Of a DNA stretch of 64,000 bases, positions 1 through 16,400 are shown in pieces. The DNA lies in the NCBI GenBank assembly GCA_964035545.1, contig OZ037765.1:15184698-15248697 (forward strand), in the 5' to 3' direction. Below the pieces are notes generated by a model. The model was not told the origin of the DNA. It did no database searches and saw nothing but the letters and a program-made list of their open reading frames with translations. Position 1 is the stretch's first letter; the number at the start of each line of letters is the position of its first letter. The position numbers and the translations under genes were made by a program. This DNA is from Bugula neritina. Taxonomy: Eukaryota > Bryozoa > Gymnolaemata > Cheilostomatida > Bugulidae.

Positions 1-905
1 TGAAATACACTGTAACATACAGAAATATACTGCAGCATACTGAAGTACACTGCAACATACTGCAACATACTGAAATACACTGTAACATATTGAAATACAC
101 TGCAAAACCTTGAAATATACTGCAACACACTGAATGATACGGCAACATACTGAAATATACTGCGACACATTGAAATATACTGCAACATACTGAAATATGC
201 TGCAGCATACTGAAATATAGTGAAACACACTGTAATATACTGCAACATACTGCAACATACTGACATACACTGGAACATACTGAAATACACTGCAACATAC
301 TACAACATACTGAAATACACTGTAACCTACTGAAATATGCCGTAGCACACTGAATTATACTGCAACATACTGAAATATCATGCAAGTTACTACAACATAC
401 TGAAATACACTGTGACATACTGAGATACACTGCAACATACTGCAACATACTGTAACATACCGAAATACACTGTAACCTAATGAAATACACTGCAACATAC
501 TACAACATACTGAAATACACTGTAACATTTTGAATTACACTGCAACACATTGAAAAATACTGCAACATACCGAAGTATATGGCAAACTACTGAAATATAC
601 TTTAACACATTGAAAAAAACTGCATCATACTGAAATATACTGTAACACACTGAAATATACTGCAAAACACTGAAATACACTGTAACATACTGAAATACAC
701 TGTAACATACTGAAATATACTGCAACACACTGCAACATACTGAAATGCGCTCTAACATACTGAAATACACTGCAACATACTGCAACATACTGAAATACAC
801 TGCAACACATTGAAACATATTGCAGCATACTGAAATATACTGCAACATTGAAATATACCGCAACATACTGAAATATGCTGTAGCACACTGAAATACACCG
901 CAACT

Positions 906-920
906 CACTATAATATAGTG
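906..920. repeat. Recurrent 15-bp palindrome CACTATAATATAGTG
   Basis: The motif is a perfect inverted repeat: 7-bp arms CACTATA/TATAGTG around a single A. Other copies checked directly are at 1116-1130, 3707-3721, 4645-4659 and 56541-56555. It recurs in most higher-order units up to about 56.5 kb. By about 57.09 kb it appears as the degraded CACTGAAAAATAGTG. It keeps the 10-bp register, so it is a diverged monomer pair rather than an insertion. It could form a small cruciform, but no function is shown. Confidence 0.85.
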
Positions 921-1434
921 TAATATACAGAAATGTACTGTAACATACTGAAATATACTGTAACATACTGAAATATACTGCAACATACTGAAGTACACTG
1001 CAACATACTGCAACATACTGAAATACACTGTAACATATTGAAATACATTACAACACATTGAAATATACTGCAACACACTGAAATATGCTGTAGCACACAG
1101 AAATACACTGCAACTCACTATAATATAGTGTAATATACAGAAATGTACTGTAACATACTGAGATACACTGCAACATACTGCAACATACTGAAATACACTG
1201 TAACATATTGAAATAGACTGCAAAACCTTGATATATACTGCAACACACTGAAGGATACGGCAACATACTGAAATATACTGCGACACATTGAAATATACTG
1301 CAACATACTGAAATATGCTGTAGCATACTGAAATATACTGTAACACACTGTAATATACTGCAACATACTGCAACATACTGACATACACTGGAACATACTG
1401 AAATACACTGCAACATACTACAACATACTGAAAT

Positions 1435-4400
1435 ACACTGTAACCTACTGAAACATGCTGTAGCACACTGAAATATACTGCAGCATACTGAAATATAATG
1501 CAAGTTACTACAACATACTGAAATACACTGTGACATACTGAGATACACTGCAACACCTTGAAATATACTGCAACACACTTAAAGATACGGCAACATACTG
1601 AAATATACTGCGACACATTGAAATATACTGCAGCATACTGAAATATGCTGTAGCATACTGAAATATGCTGTAGCACACTGAAATATACTGCAACATACTG
1701 AAATATAATGCAAGTTAGTACAACATACTGAAATACACTGTGACATACTGAAATACACTGCAACATACTGCAAGATACTGCAACATACTGAAATACACTG
1801 TAACATATTGAAATACACTGCAAAACCTTGAAATATACTGCAACACACTGAAGGATACGGCAACATACTGAAATATATTGCGACACATTTAAATATACTG
1901 CAACATACAGAAATATGCTGTAGCATACTGAAATATACTGTAACACACTGTAATATACTGCAACATACTGCAACATACTGACATATACTGGAACATACTG
2001 AAATACACTCCAACATACTACAACATACTGAAATACACTGTAACCTACTGAAATATGCTGTAGCACACTGAAGTATACTGCAACATACTGAAATATAATG
2101 CAAGTAACTACAACATACTGAAATACACTGTGACATACTGAGATACACTGCAACACCTTGAAATATACTGCAACACACTGAAAGATACGGCAACATACTG
2201 AAATATACTGCGACACATTGAAATATACTGCAGCATACTGAAGGATACGGCAACATACTGAAATATACTGCGACACATTTAAATATACTGCAACATACTG
2301 GAATATGCTGTAGCATACTGAAATATACTGTAACACACTGTTATATACTGCAACATACTGCAACATACCGACATATACTGGAACATACTGAAATACATTC
2401 CAACATACTACAACATACTGAAATACACTGTAACCTACTGAAATATGCTGTAACACACTGAAGTATACCGCAACATACTGAAATATAATGCAAGTTACTA
2501 CAACATACTGCAACATACTGATATACACTGTAACATATTGAAATACACTGCAACACATTGAAATATACTGCAACACACTGAAACATACAGCAACATACTG
2601 AAATATACTGCGACACATTGAAATATACTGCAACATAGTTAAATATAATGCAAGATACTGCAACATTCTGAAATACACTGTGACATACTGAAATACACTG
2701 CAACATACTGCAACATACTGCAACATACTGCAACATACTGCAACATACTGATATACACTGTAACATATTGAAATACACTGCAACACATTGAAATATACTG
2801 CAACACACTGAAACATACGGCAACATACTGAAATATACTGCAACACATTGAAATATACTGCAACATACTGAAATATGCTGTAGTATACTGAAACACACTG
2901 CAACACAGTGAAGTATACTGTAAAATACAGAAATACACTGTAACATACTGAAACATATGTCAACTTACTGAAATGTACTGCAACATGCTGAAATATATTG
3001 CAACATACTGAAATACACTGTAACAAACCCAATTACACTGCAACAAACTGCAACATACTGAAATACGCTGTAACATATTTAAATACGCTCCAACACATTG
3101 AACGAAACTGCAACATACCTAAATATACGACAATATACTGAAAGATACTGTACCACATTGAAAAACATTGCAACATACTGAAACATGCTGTAGCACATTA
3201 AAATACACTGTAAGATACTGAAATACACTGCAACATGCTGAAATACACTGTAACCTACTGAAATACACTGCAACATACTACAACATACTGAAATACACTG
3301 TAACATTAAGAATTACACTGCAACACATTGAAAAATACTGCAACATACCGAAATATATGGCAAACTACTGAAATATACTTTAACAGATTGAAAAAAAACT
3401 GCATCATACTGAAATATACTGTAACACACTGAAATATACTGCAAAACACTGAAATACACTGTAACATACTGAAATACACTGTAACATACTGAAGTATACT
3501 GCAACACGCTGCAACATACTGAAATGCGCTGTAACATACTGAAATACACTGCAACATACTACAACATATTGAAATACACTGCAACACATTGAAATATACT
3601 GCAACACACTGAAACATATGGCAACATATTGAAATATACTGCAACACATTGAAATATACCGCAACATACTGAAATATGCTGTAGCACACAGAAATACACT
3701 GCAACTCACTATAATATAGTGTAATATACAGAAATGTACTGTAACATACTGAAATACACTGTAACATACAGAAATATACTGCAGCATACTGAAGTACACT
3801 GCAACATACTGCAACATACTGAAATACACTGTAACATATTGAAATACACTGCAAAACCTTGAAATATACTGCAACACACTGAATGATACGGCAACATACT
3901 GAAATATACTGCGACACATTGAAATATACTGCAACATACTGAAATATGCTGCAGCATACTGAAATATAGTGAAACACACTGTAATATACTGCAACATACT
4001 GACATACACTGGAACATACTGAAATACACTGCAACATACTACAACATACTGAAATACACTGTAACCTACTGAAATATGCCGTAGCACACTGAATTATACT
4101 GCAACATACTGAAATATCATGCAAGTTACTACAACATACTGAAATACACTGTGACATACTGAGATACACTGCAACATACTGCAACATACTGTAACATACC
4201 GAAATACACTGTAACCTAATGAAATACACTGCAACATACTACAACATACTGAAATACACTGTAACATTTTGAATTACACTGCAACACATTGAAAAATACT
4301 GCAACATACCGAAATATATGGCAAACTACTGAAATATACTTTAACACATTGAAAAAAACTGCATCATACTGAAATATACTGTAACACACTGAAATATACT

Positions 4401-7400
4401 GCAAAACACTGAAATACACTGTAACATACTGAAATACACTGTAACATACTGAAATATACTGCAACACACTGCAACATACTGAAATGCGCTCTAACATACT
4501 GAAATACACTGCAACATACTGCAACATACTGAAATACACTGCAACACATTGAAACATATTGCAGCATACTGAAATATACTGCAACATTGAAATATACCGC
4601 AACATACTGAAATATGCTGTAGCACACTGAAATACACCGCAACTCACTATAATATAGTGTAATATACAGAAATGTACTGTAACATACTGAAATATACTGT
4701 AACATACTGAAATATACTGCAACATACTGAAGTACACTGCAACATACTGCAACATACTGAAATACACTGTAACATATTGAAATACATTACAACACATTGA
4801 AATATACTGCAACACACTGAAATATGCTGTAGCACACAGAAATACACTGCAACTCACTATAATATAGTGTAATATACAGAAATGTACTGTAACATACTGA
4901 GATACACTGCAACATACTGCAACATACTGAAATACACTGTAACATATTGAAATAGACTGCAAAACCTTGATATATACTGCAACACACTGAAGGATACGGC
5001 AACATACTGAAATATACTGCGACACATTGAAATATACTGCAACATACTGAAATATGCTGTAGCATACTGAAATATACTGTAACACACTGTAATATACTGC
5101 AACATACTGCAACATACTGACATACACTGGAACATACTGAAATACACTGCAACATACTACAACATACTGAAATACACTGTAACCTACTGAAACATGCTGT
5201 AGCACACTGAAATATACTGCAGCATACTGAAATATAATGCAAGTTACTACAACATACTGAAATACACTGTGACATACTGAGATACACTGCAACACCTTGA
5301 AATATACTGCAACACACTTAAAGATACGGCAACATACTGAAATATACTGCGACACATTGAAATATACTGCAGCATACTGAAATATGCTGTAGCATACTGA
5401 AATATGCTGTAGCACACTGAAATATACTGCAACATACTGAAATATAATGCAAGTTAGTACAACATACTGAAATACACTGTGACATACTGAAATACACTGC
5501 AACATACTGCAAGATACTGCAACATACTGAAATACACTGTAACATATTGAAATACACTGCAAAACCTTGAAATATACTGCAACACACTGAAGGATACGGC
5601 AACATACTGAAATATATTGCGACACATTTAAATATACTGCAACATACAGAAATATGCTGTAGCATACTGAAATATACTGTAACACACTGTAATATACTGC
5701 AACATACTGCAACATACTGACATATACTGGAACATACTGAAATACACTCCAACATACTACAACATACTGAAATACACTGTAACCTACTGAAATATGCTGT
5801 AGCACACTGAAGTTTACTGCAACATACTGAAATATAATGCAAGTAACTACAACATACTGAAATACACTGTGACATACTGAGATACACTGCAACACCTTGA
5901 AATATACTGCAACACACTGAAAGATACGGCAACATACTGAAATATACTGCGACACATTGAAATATACTGCAGCATACTGAAGGATACGGCAACATACTGA
6001 AATATACTGCGACACATTTAAATATACTGCAACATACTGGAATATGCTGTAGCATACTGAAATATACTGTAACACACTGTTATATACTGCAACATACTGC
6101 AACATACCGACATATACTGGAACATACTGAAATACATTCCAACATACTACAACATACTGAAATACACTGTAACCTACTGAAATATGCTGTAACACACTGA
6201 AGTATACTGCAACATACTGAAATATAATGCAAGTAACTACAACATACTGAAATACACTGTGACATACTGAGATACACTGCAACAGCTTGAAATATACTGC
6301 GACACATTGGGATTTACTGCAACATAGTTAAATATAATGCAAGATACTGCAACATGCTGAAATACACTGTAACATACTGAAATACACTGCAACATACTAC
6401 AACATACTGAAATACACTGTAACATTATGAATTACACTGCAACACATTGAAAAATACTGCAACATACCGAAATATATGGCAAACTACTGAAATATACTTT
6501 AACACATTGAAAAAAACTGCATCATACTGAAATATACTGTAACACACTGAAATATACTGCAAAACACTGAAATACACTGTAACATACTGAAATACACTGT
6601 AACATACTGAAATATACTGCAACACACTGCAACATACTGAAATGCGCTGTAACATACTGAAATACACTGCAACATACTACAACATATTGAAATACACTGC
6701 AACACATTGAAACATACTGCAACACACTGAAACATCTGGCAACATATTGAAATATACTGCAACACATTGAAATATACCGCAACATACTGAAATATGCTGT
6801 AGCACACTGAAATACACCGCAACTCACTATAATATAGTGTAATATACAGAAATGTACTGTAACATACTGAAATATACTGTAACATACTGAAATATACTGC
6901 AACATACTGAAGTACACTGTAACATATTGAAATACATTACAACACATTGAAATATACTGCAACACACTGAAATATGCTGTAGCACACAGAAATACACTGC
7001 AACTCACTATAATATAGTGTAATATACAGAAATGTACTGTAACATACTGAGATACACTGCAACATACTGCAACATACTGCAACATACTGAAATACACTGT
7101 AACAGACTGAAATGTACTGTAACACACTGAAATATACTGCAACATGCTGAAATACACTGTAACATACTGAAATATACTGCAACATACTGCAACATACTGA
7201 AATACACTGTAACATACTGAAATACACTGCAACATACTGCAACATACTGAAATACACTGTAACCTACTGAAACATGCTGTAGCACACTGAAATATACTGC
7301 AGCATACTGAAATATAATGCAAGTTACTACAACATACTGAAATACACTGTGACATACTGAGATACACTGCAACACCTTGAAATATACTGCAACACACTTA

Positions 7401-10400
7401 AAGATACGGCAACATACTGAAATATACTGCGACACATTGAAATATACTGCAGCATACTGAAATATGCTGTAGCATACTGAAATATGCTGTAGCACACTGA
7501 AATATACTGCAACATACTGAAATATAATGCAAGTTAGTACAACATACTGAAATACACTGTGACATACTGAAATACACTGCAACATACTGCAAGATACTGC
7601 AACATACTGAAATACACTGTAACATATTGAAATACACTGCAAAACCTTGAAATATACTGCAACACACTGAAGGATACGGCAACATACTGAAATATATTGC
7701 GACACATTTAAATATACTGCAACATACAGAAATATGCTGTAGCATACTGAAATATACTGTAACACACTGTAATATACTGCAACATACTGCAACATACTGA
7801 CATATACTGGAACATACTGAAATACACTCCAACATACTACAACATACTGAAATACACTGTAACCTACTGAAATATGCTGTAGCACACTGAAGTATACCGC
7901 AACATACTGAAATATAATGCAAGTAACTACAACATACTGAAATACACTGTGACATACTGAGATACACTGCAACACCTTGAAATATACTGCAACACACTGA
8001 AAGATACGGCAACATACTGAAATATACTGCGACACATTTAAATATACTGCAACATACAGAAATATGCTGTAGCATACTGAAATATACTGTAACACACTGT
8101 AATATACTGCAACATACTGCAACATACTGACATATACTGGAACATACTGAAATACACTCCAACATACTACAACATACTGAAATACACTGTAACCTACTGA
8201 AATATGCTGTAGCACACTGAAGTATACCGCAACATACTGAAATATAATGCAAGTTACTACAACATACTGCAACATACTGATATACACTGTAACATATTGA
8301 AATACACTGCAACACATTGAAATATACTGCAACACACTGAAACATACAGCAACATACTGAAATATACTGCGACACATTGAAATATACTGCAACATAGTTA
8401 AATATAATGCAAGATACTGCAACATTCTGAAATACACTGTGACATACTGAAATACACTGCAACATACTGCAACATACTGCAACATACTGCAACATACTGC
8501 AACATACTGATATACACTGTAACATATTGAAATACACTGCAACACATTGAAATATACTGCAACACACTGAAACATACGGCAACATACTGAAATATACTGC
8601 AACACATTGAAATATACTGCAACATACTGAAATATGCTGTAGTATACTAAAACACACTGCAACACAGTGAAGTATACTGTAAAATACAGAAATACACTGT
8701 AACATACTGAAACATATGTCAACTTACTGAAATGTACTGCAACATGCTGAAATATATTGCAACATACTGAAATACACTGTAACAAACCCAATTACACTGC
8801 AACAAACTGCAACATACTGAAATACGCTGTAACATATTTAAATACGCTCCAACACATTGAACGAAACTGCAACATACCTAAATATACGACAATATACTGA
8901 AAGATACTGTACCACATTGAAAAACATTGCAACATACTGAAACATGCTGTAGCACATTAAAATACACTGTAAGATACTGAAATACACTGCAACATGCTGA
9001 AATACACTGTAACCTACTGAAATACACTGCAACATACTACAACATACTGAAATACACTGTAACATTAAGAATTACACTGCAACACATTGAAAAATACTGC
9101 AACATACCGAAATATATGGCAAACTACTGAAATATACTTTAACAGATTGAAAAAAAACTGCATCATACTGAAATATACTGTAACACACTGAAATATACTG
9201 CAAAACACTGAAATACACTGTAACATACTGAAATACACTGTAACATACTGAAGTATACTGCAACACGCTGCAACATACTGAAATGCGCTGTAACATACTG
9301 AAATACACTGCAACATACTACAACATATTGAAATACACTGCAACACATTGAAATATACTGCAACACACTGAAACATATGGCAACATATTGAAATATACTG
9401 CAACACATTGAAATATACCGCAACATACTGAAATATGCTGTAGCACACAGAAATACACTGCAACTCACTATAATATAGTGTAATATACAGAAATGTACTG
9501 TAACATACTGAAATACACTGTAACATACAGAAATATACTGCAGCATACTGAAGTACACTGCAACATACTGCAACATACTGAAATACACTGTAACATATTG
9601 AAATACACTGCAAAACCTTGAAATATACTGCAACACACTGAATGATACGGCAACATACTGAAATATACTGCGACACATTGAAATATACTGCAACATACTG
9701 AAATATGCTGCAGCATACTGAAATATAGTGAAACACACTGTAATATACTGCAACATACTGACATACACTGGAACATACTGAAATACACTGCAACATACTA
9801 CAACATACTGAAATACACTGTAACCTACTGAAATATGCCGTAGCACACTGAATTATACTGCAACATACTGAAATATCATGCAAGTTACTACAACATACTG
9901 AAATACACTGTGACATACTGAGATACACTGCAACATACTGCAACATACTGTAACATACCGAAATACACTGTAACCTAATGAAATACACTGCAACATACTA
10001 CAACATACTGAAATACACTGTAACATTTTGAATTACACTGCAACACATTGAAAAATACTGCAACATACCGAAATATATGGCAAACTACTGAAATATACTT
10101 TAACACATTGAAAAAAACTGCATCATACTGAAATATACTGTAACACACTGAAATATACTGCAAAACACTGAAATACACTGTAACATACTGAAATACACTG
10201 TAACATACTGAAATATACTGCAACACACTGCAACATACTGAAATGCGCTCTAACATACTGAAATACACTGCAACATACTGCAACATACTGAAATACACTG
10301 CAACACATTGAAACATATTGCAGCATACTGAAATATACTGCAACATTGAACTATACCGCAACATACTGAAATATGCTGTAGCACACTGAAATACACCGCA

Positions 10401-13400
10401 ACTCACTATAATATAGTGTAATATACAGAAATGTACTGTAACATACTGAAATATACTGTAACATACTGAAATATACTGCAACATACTGAAGTACACTGCA
10501 ACATACTGCAACATACTGAAATACACTGTAACATATTGAAATACATTACAACACATTGAAATATACTGCAACACACTGAAATATGCTGTAGCACACAGAA
10601 ATACACTGCAACTCACTATAATATAGTGTAATATACAGAAATGTACTGTAACATACTGAGATACACCGCAACATACTGCAACATACTGAAATACACTGTA
10701 ACATATTGAAATAGACTGCAAAACCTTGAAATATACTGCAACACACTGAAGGATACGGCAACATACTGAAATATACTGCGACACATTGAAATATACTGCA
10801 ACATACTGAAATATGCTGTAGCATACTGAAATATACTGTAACACACTGTAATATACTGCAACATACTGCAACATACTGACATACACTGGAACATACTGAA
10901 ATACACTGCAACATACTACAACATACTGAAATACACTGTAACCTACTGAAACATGCTGTAGCACACTGAAATATACTGCAGCATACTGAAATATAATGCA
11001 AGTTACTACAACATACTGAAATACACTGTGACAAACTGAGATACACTGCAACACCTTGAAATATACTGCAACACACTTAAAGATACGGCAACATACTGAA
11101 ATATACTGCGACACATTGAAATATACTGCAGCATACTGAAATATGCTGTAGCATACTGAAATATGCTGTAGCACACTGAAATATACTGCAACATACTGAA
11201 ATATAATGCAAGTTAGTACAACATACTGAAATACACTGTGACATACTGAAATACACTGCAACATACTGCAAGATACTGCAACATACTGAAATACACTGTA
11301 ACATATTGAAATACACTGCAAAACCTTGAAATATACTGCAACACACTGAAGGATACGGCAACATACTGAAATATATTGCGACACATTTAAATATACTGCA
11401 ACATACAGAAATATGCTGTAGCATACTGAAATATACTGTAACACACTGTAATATACTGCAACATACTGCAACATACTGACATATACTGGAACATACTGAA
11501 ATACACTCAAACATACTACAACATACTGAAATACACTGTAACCTACTGAAATATGCTGTAGCACACTGAAGTATACTGCAACATACTGAAATATAATGCA
11601 AGTAACTACAACATACTGAAATACACTGTGACATACTGAGATACACTGCAACACCTTGAAATATACTGCAACACACTGAAAGATACGGCAACATACTGAA
11701 ATATACTGCGACACATTGAAATATACTGCAGCATACTGAAATATGCTGTAGCATAATGAAATATGCTGTAGCACACTGAAATATACTGCAACATACTGAA
11801 ATATAATGCAAGTTACTACAACATACTGAAATACACTGTGACATACTGAAACACACTGCAACATACTGCAAGATACTGCAACATACTGAAATGCACTGTA
11901 ACATATTGAAATACACTGCAAAACCTTGAAATATACTGCAACACACTGAAGGATACGGCAACATACTGAAATATACTGCGACACATTTAAATATACTGCA
12001 ACATACTGGAATATGCTGTAGCATACTGAAATATACTGTAACACACTGTTATATACTGCAACATACTGCAACATACCGACATATACTGGAACATACTGAA
12101 ATACATTCCAACATACTACAACATACTGAAATACACTGTAACCTACTGAAATATGCTGTAACACACTGAAGTATACTGCAACATACTGAAATATAATGCA
12201 AGTAACTACAACATACTGAAATACACTGTGACATACTGAGATACACTGCAACAGCTTGAAATATACTGCGACACATTGGGATTTACTGCAACATAGTTAA
12301 ATATAATGCAAGATACTGCAACATGCTGAAATACACTGTAACATACTGAAATACACTGCAACATACTACAACATACTGAAATACACTGTAACATTATGAA
12401 TTACACTGCAACACATTGAAAAATACTGCAACATACCGAAATATATGGCAAACTACTGAAATATACTTTAACACATTGAAAAAAACTGCATCATACTGAA
12501 ATATACTGTAACACACTGAAATATACTGCAAAACACTGAAATACACTGTAACATACTGAAATACACTGTAACATACTGAAATATACTGCAACACACTGCA
12601 ACATACTGAAATGCGCTGTAACATACTGAAATACACTGCAACATACTACAACATATTGAAATACACTGCAACACATTGAAACATACTGCAACACACTGAA
12701 ACATCTGGCAACATATTGAAATATACTGCAACACATTGAAATATACCGCAACATACTGAAATATGCTGTAGCACACTGAAATACACCGCAACTCACTATA
12801 ATATAGTGTAATATACAGAAATGTACTGTAACATACTGAAATATACTGTAACATACTGAAATATACTGCAACATACTGAAGTACACTGTAACATATTGAA
12901 ATACATTACAACACATTGAAATATACTGCAACACACTGAAATATGCTGTAGCACACAGAAATACACTGCAACTCACTATAATATAGTGTAAAATACAGAA
13001 ATGTACTGTAACATACTGAGATACACTGCAACATACTGCAACATACTGCAACATACTGAAATACACTGTAACATATTGAAATAGACTGCAAAACCTTGAA
13101 ATATACTGCAACACACTGAAGGATATGGCAACATACTGAAATATACTGCGACACATTGAAATATACTGCAACATACTGAAATATGCTGTAGCATACTGAA
13201 ATAGACTGTAACACACTGTAATATACTGCAACATACTGCAACATACTGACATACACTCGAACATACTGAAATACACTGCAACCTACTGAAATATGCTGTA
13301 GCACACTGAAATATACTGCAGCATAGTGAAATATGCTGTAGCATAATGAAATATGCTGTAGCACACTGAAATATACTGCAACATACTGAAATATAATGCA

Positions 13401-16400
13401 AGTTACTACAACATACTGAAATACACTGTGACATACTGAAATACACTGCAACATACTGCAAGATACTGCAACATACTGAAATACACTGTAACATATTGAA
13501 ATACACTGCAAAACCTTGAAATTTACTGCAACACACTGAAGGATACGGCAACATACTGAAATATACTGCGACACATTTAAATATACTGCAACATACTGGA
13601 ATATGCTGTAGCATACTGAAATATACTGTAACACACTGTAATATACTGCAACATACTGCAACATACCGACATATACTGGAACATACTGAAATACACTCCA
13701 ACATACTACAACATACTGAAATACACTGTAACCTACTGAAATATGCTGTAACACACTGAAGTATACTGCAACATACTGAAATATAATGCAAGTAACTACA
13801 ACATACTGAAACACACTGTGACATACTGAGATACACTGCAACATACTGCAACATACTGCAACATACTGAAATACACTGTAACAGACTGAAATGTACTGTA
13901 ACACACTGAAATATACTGCAACATGCTGAAATACACTGTAACATACTGAATTATACTGCAACATACTGCAACATACTGAAATACACTGTAACATACTGAA
14001 ATACACTGCAACATACTGCAACATACTGAAATACACTGGAAGAAATTGAAACACACTACAACACATTGAAATATACTGCAACACACTGAAACATACAGCA
14101 ACATACTGAAATATACTGCGACACATTGAAATATACTGCAACATAGTTAAATATAATGCAAGATACTGCAACATTCTGAAATACACTGTGACATACTGAA
14201 ATACACTGCAACATACTGCAACATACTGCAACATACTGCAACATACTGCAACATACTGATATACACTGTAACATATTGAAATACACTGCAACACATTGAA
14301 ATATACTGCAACACACTGAAACATACGGCAACATACTGAAATATACTGCAACACATTGAAATATACTGCAACATACTGAAATATGCTGTAGTATACTGAA
14401 ACACACTGCAACACAGTGAAGTATACTGTAAAATACAGAAATACACTGTAACATACTGAAACATATGTCAACTTACTGAAATGTACTGCAACATGCTGAA
14501 ATATATTGCAACATACTGAAATACACTGTAACAAACCCAATTACACTGCAACAAACTGCAACATACTGAAATACGCTGTAACATATTGAAATACGCTCCA
14601 ACACATTGAACGAAACTGCAACATACCTAAATATACGACAATATACTGAAAGATACTGTACCACATTGAAAAACATTGCAACATACTGAAACATGCTGTA
14701 GCACATTAAAATACACTGTAAGATACTGAAATACACTGCAACATGCTGAAATACACTGTAACCTACTGAAATACACTGCAACATACTACAACATACTGAA
14801 ATACACTGTAACATTAAGAATTACACTGCAACACATTGAAAAATACTGCAACATACCGAAATATATGGCAAACTACTGAAATATACTTTAACAGATTGAA
14901 AAAAAACTGCATCATACTGAAATATACTGTAACACACTGAAATATACTGCAAAACACTGAAATACACTGTAACATACTGAAATACACTGTAACATACTGA
15001 AGTATACTGCAACACGCTGCAACATACTGAAATGCGCTGTAACATACTGAAATACACTGCAACATACTACAACATATTGAAATACACTGCAACACATTGA
15101 AATATACTGCAACACACTGAAACATATGGCAACATATTGAAATATACTGCAACACATTGAAATATACCGCAACATACTGAAATATGCTGTAGCACACTGA
15201 AATACACTGCAACTCACTATAATATAGTGTAATATACAGAAATGTACTGTAACATACTGAAATACACTGTAACATACAGAAATATACTGCAGCATACTGA
15301 AGTACACTGCAACATACTGCAACATACTGAAATACACTGTAACATATTGAAATACACTGCAAAACCTTGAAATATACTGCAACACACTGAATGATACGGC
15401 AACATACTGAAATATACTGCGACACCTTGAAATATACTGCAACATACTGAAATATGCTGCAGCATACTGAAATATAGTGAAACACACTGTAATATACTGC
15501 AACATACTGCAACATACTGACATACACTGGAACATACTGAAATACACTGCAACATACTACAACATACTGAAATACACTGTAACCTACTGAAATATGCCGT
15601 AGCACACTGAATTATACTGCAATATACTGAAATATCATGCAAGTTACTACAACATACTGAAATACACTGTGACATACTGAGATACACTGCAACATACTGC
15701 AACATACTGTAACATACCGAAATACACTGTAACCTAATGAAATACACTGCAACATACTACAACATACTGAAATACACTGTAACATTTTGAATTACACTGC
15801 AACACATTGAAAAATACTGCAACATACCGAAATATATGGCAAACTACTGAAATATACTTTAACACATTGAAAAAAACTGCATCATACTGAAATATACTGT
15901 AACACACTGAAATATACTGCAAAACACTGAAATACACTGTAACATACTGAAATACACTGTAACATACTGAAATATACTGCAACACACTGCAACATACTGA
16001 AATGCGCTGTAACATACTGAAATACACTGCAACATACTGCAACATACTGAAATACACTGCAACACATTGAAACATATTGCAGCATACTGAAATATACTGC
16101 AACATTGAAATATACCGCAACATACTGAAATATGCTGTAGCACACTGAAATACACCGCAACTCACTATAATATAGTGTAATATACAGAAATGTACTGTAA
16201 CATACTGAAATATACTGTAACATACTGAAATATACTGCAACATACTGAAGTACACTGCAACATACTGCAACATACTGAAATACACTGTAACATATTGAAA
16301 TACATTACAACACATTGAAATATACTGCAACACACTGAAATATGCTGTAGCACACAGAAATACACTGCAACTCACTATAATATAGTGTAATATACAGAAA

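Larger units (their letters stand above)
1..6234 (+). repeat. Partial direct duplication, offset 3,739-3,749 bp
   Basis: Positions 1 to about 2495 match about 3750-6234 in the same order. The offset is 3,749 bp at the left and drops to 3,739 bp once one CTGCAACATA monomer present near 251 is missing near 3990. The landmark CAACATTGAAATATACC at 843 pairs with 4582, and the palindrome at 906-920 pairs with 4645-4659. The two copies diverge at about 2496/6235. This shorter spacing lies inside the 5.76-kb system and shows that the higher-order unit itself contains duplicated sub-blocks. Confidence 0.8.

Noticed and set aside
477-3032. 851-codon minus-strand open frame, and similar frames up to 933 codons (for example 15734-18535, 47956-50697, 19300-21771)
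   Set aside because: They arise because the minus strand of the satellite is stop-free in all frames. They overlap other long frames in the same strand, read the same 20-residue cycle, end wherever a variant makes a stop, and show no domain, start context or composition distinct from the repeat.
3025-3040. AAACCC as a telomere-like motif
   Set aside because: It is a single AAACCCAATT variant within the satellite, copied with its unit at 8784 and 14533, not a tandem telomeric repeat.
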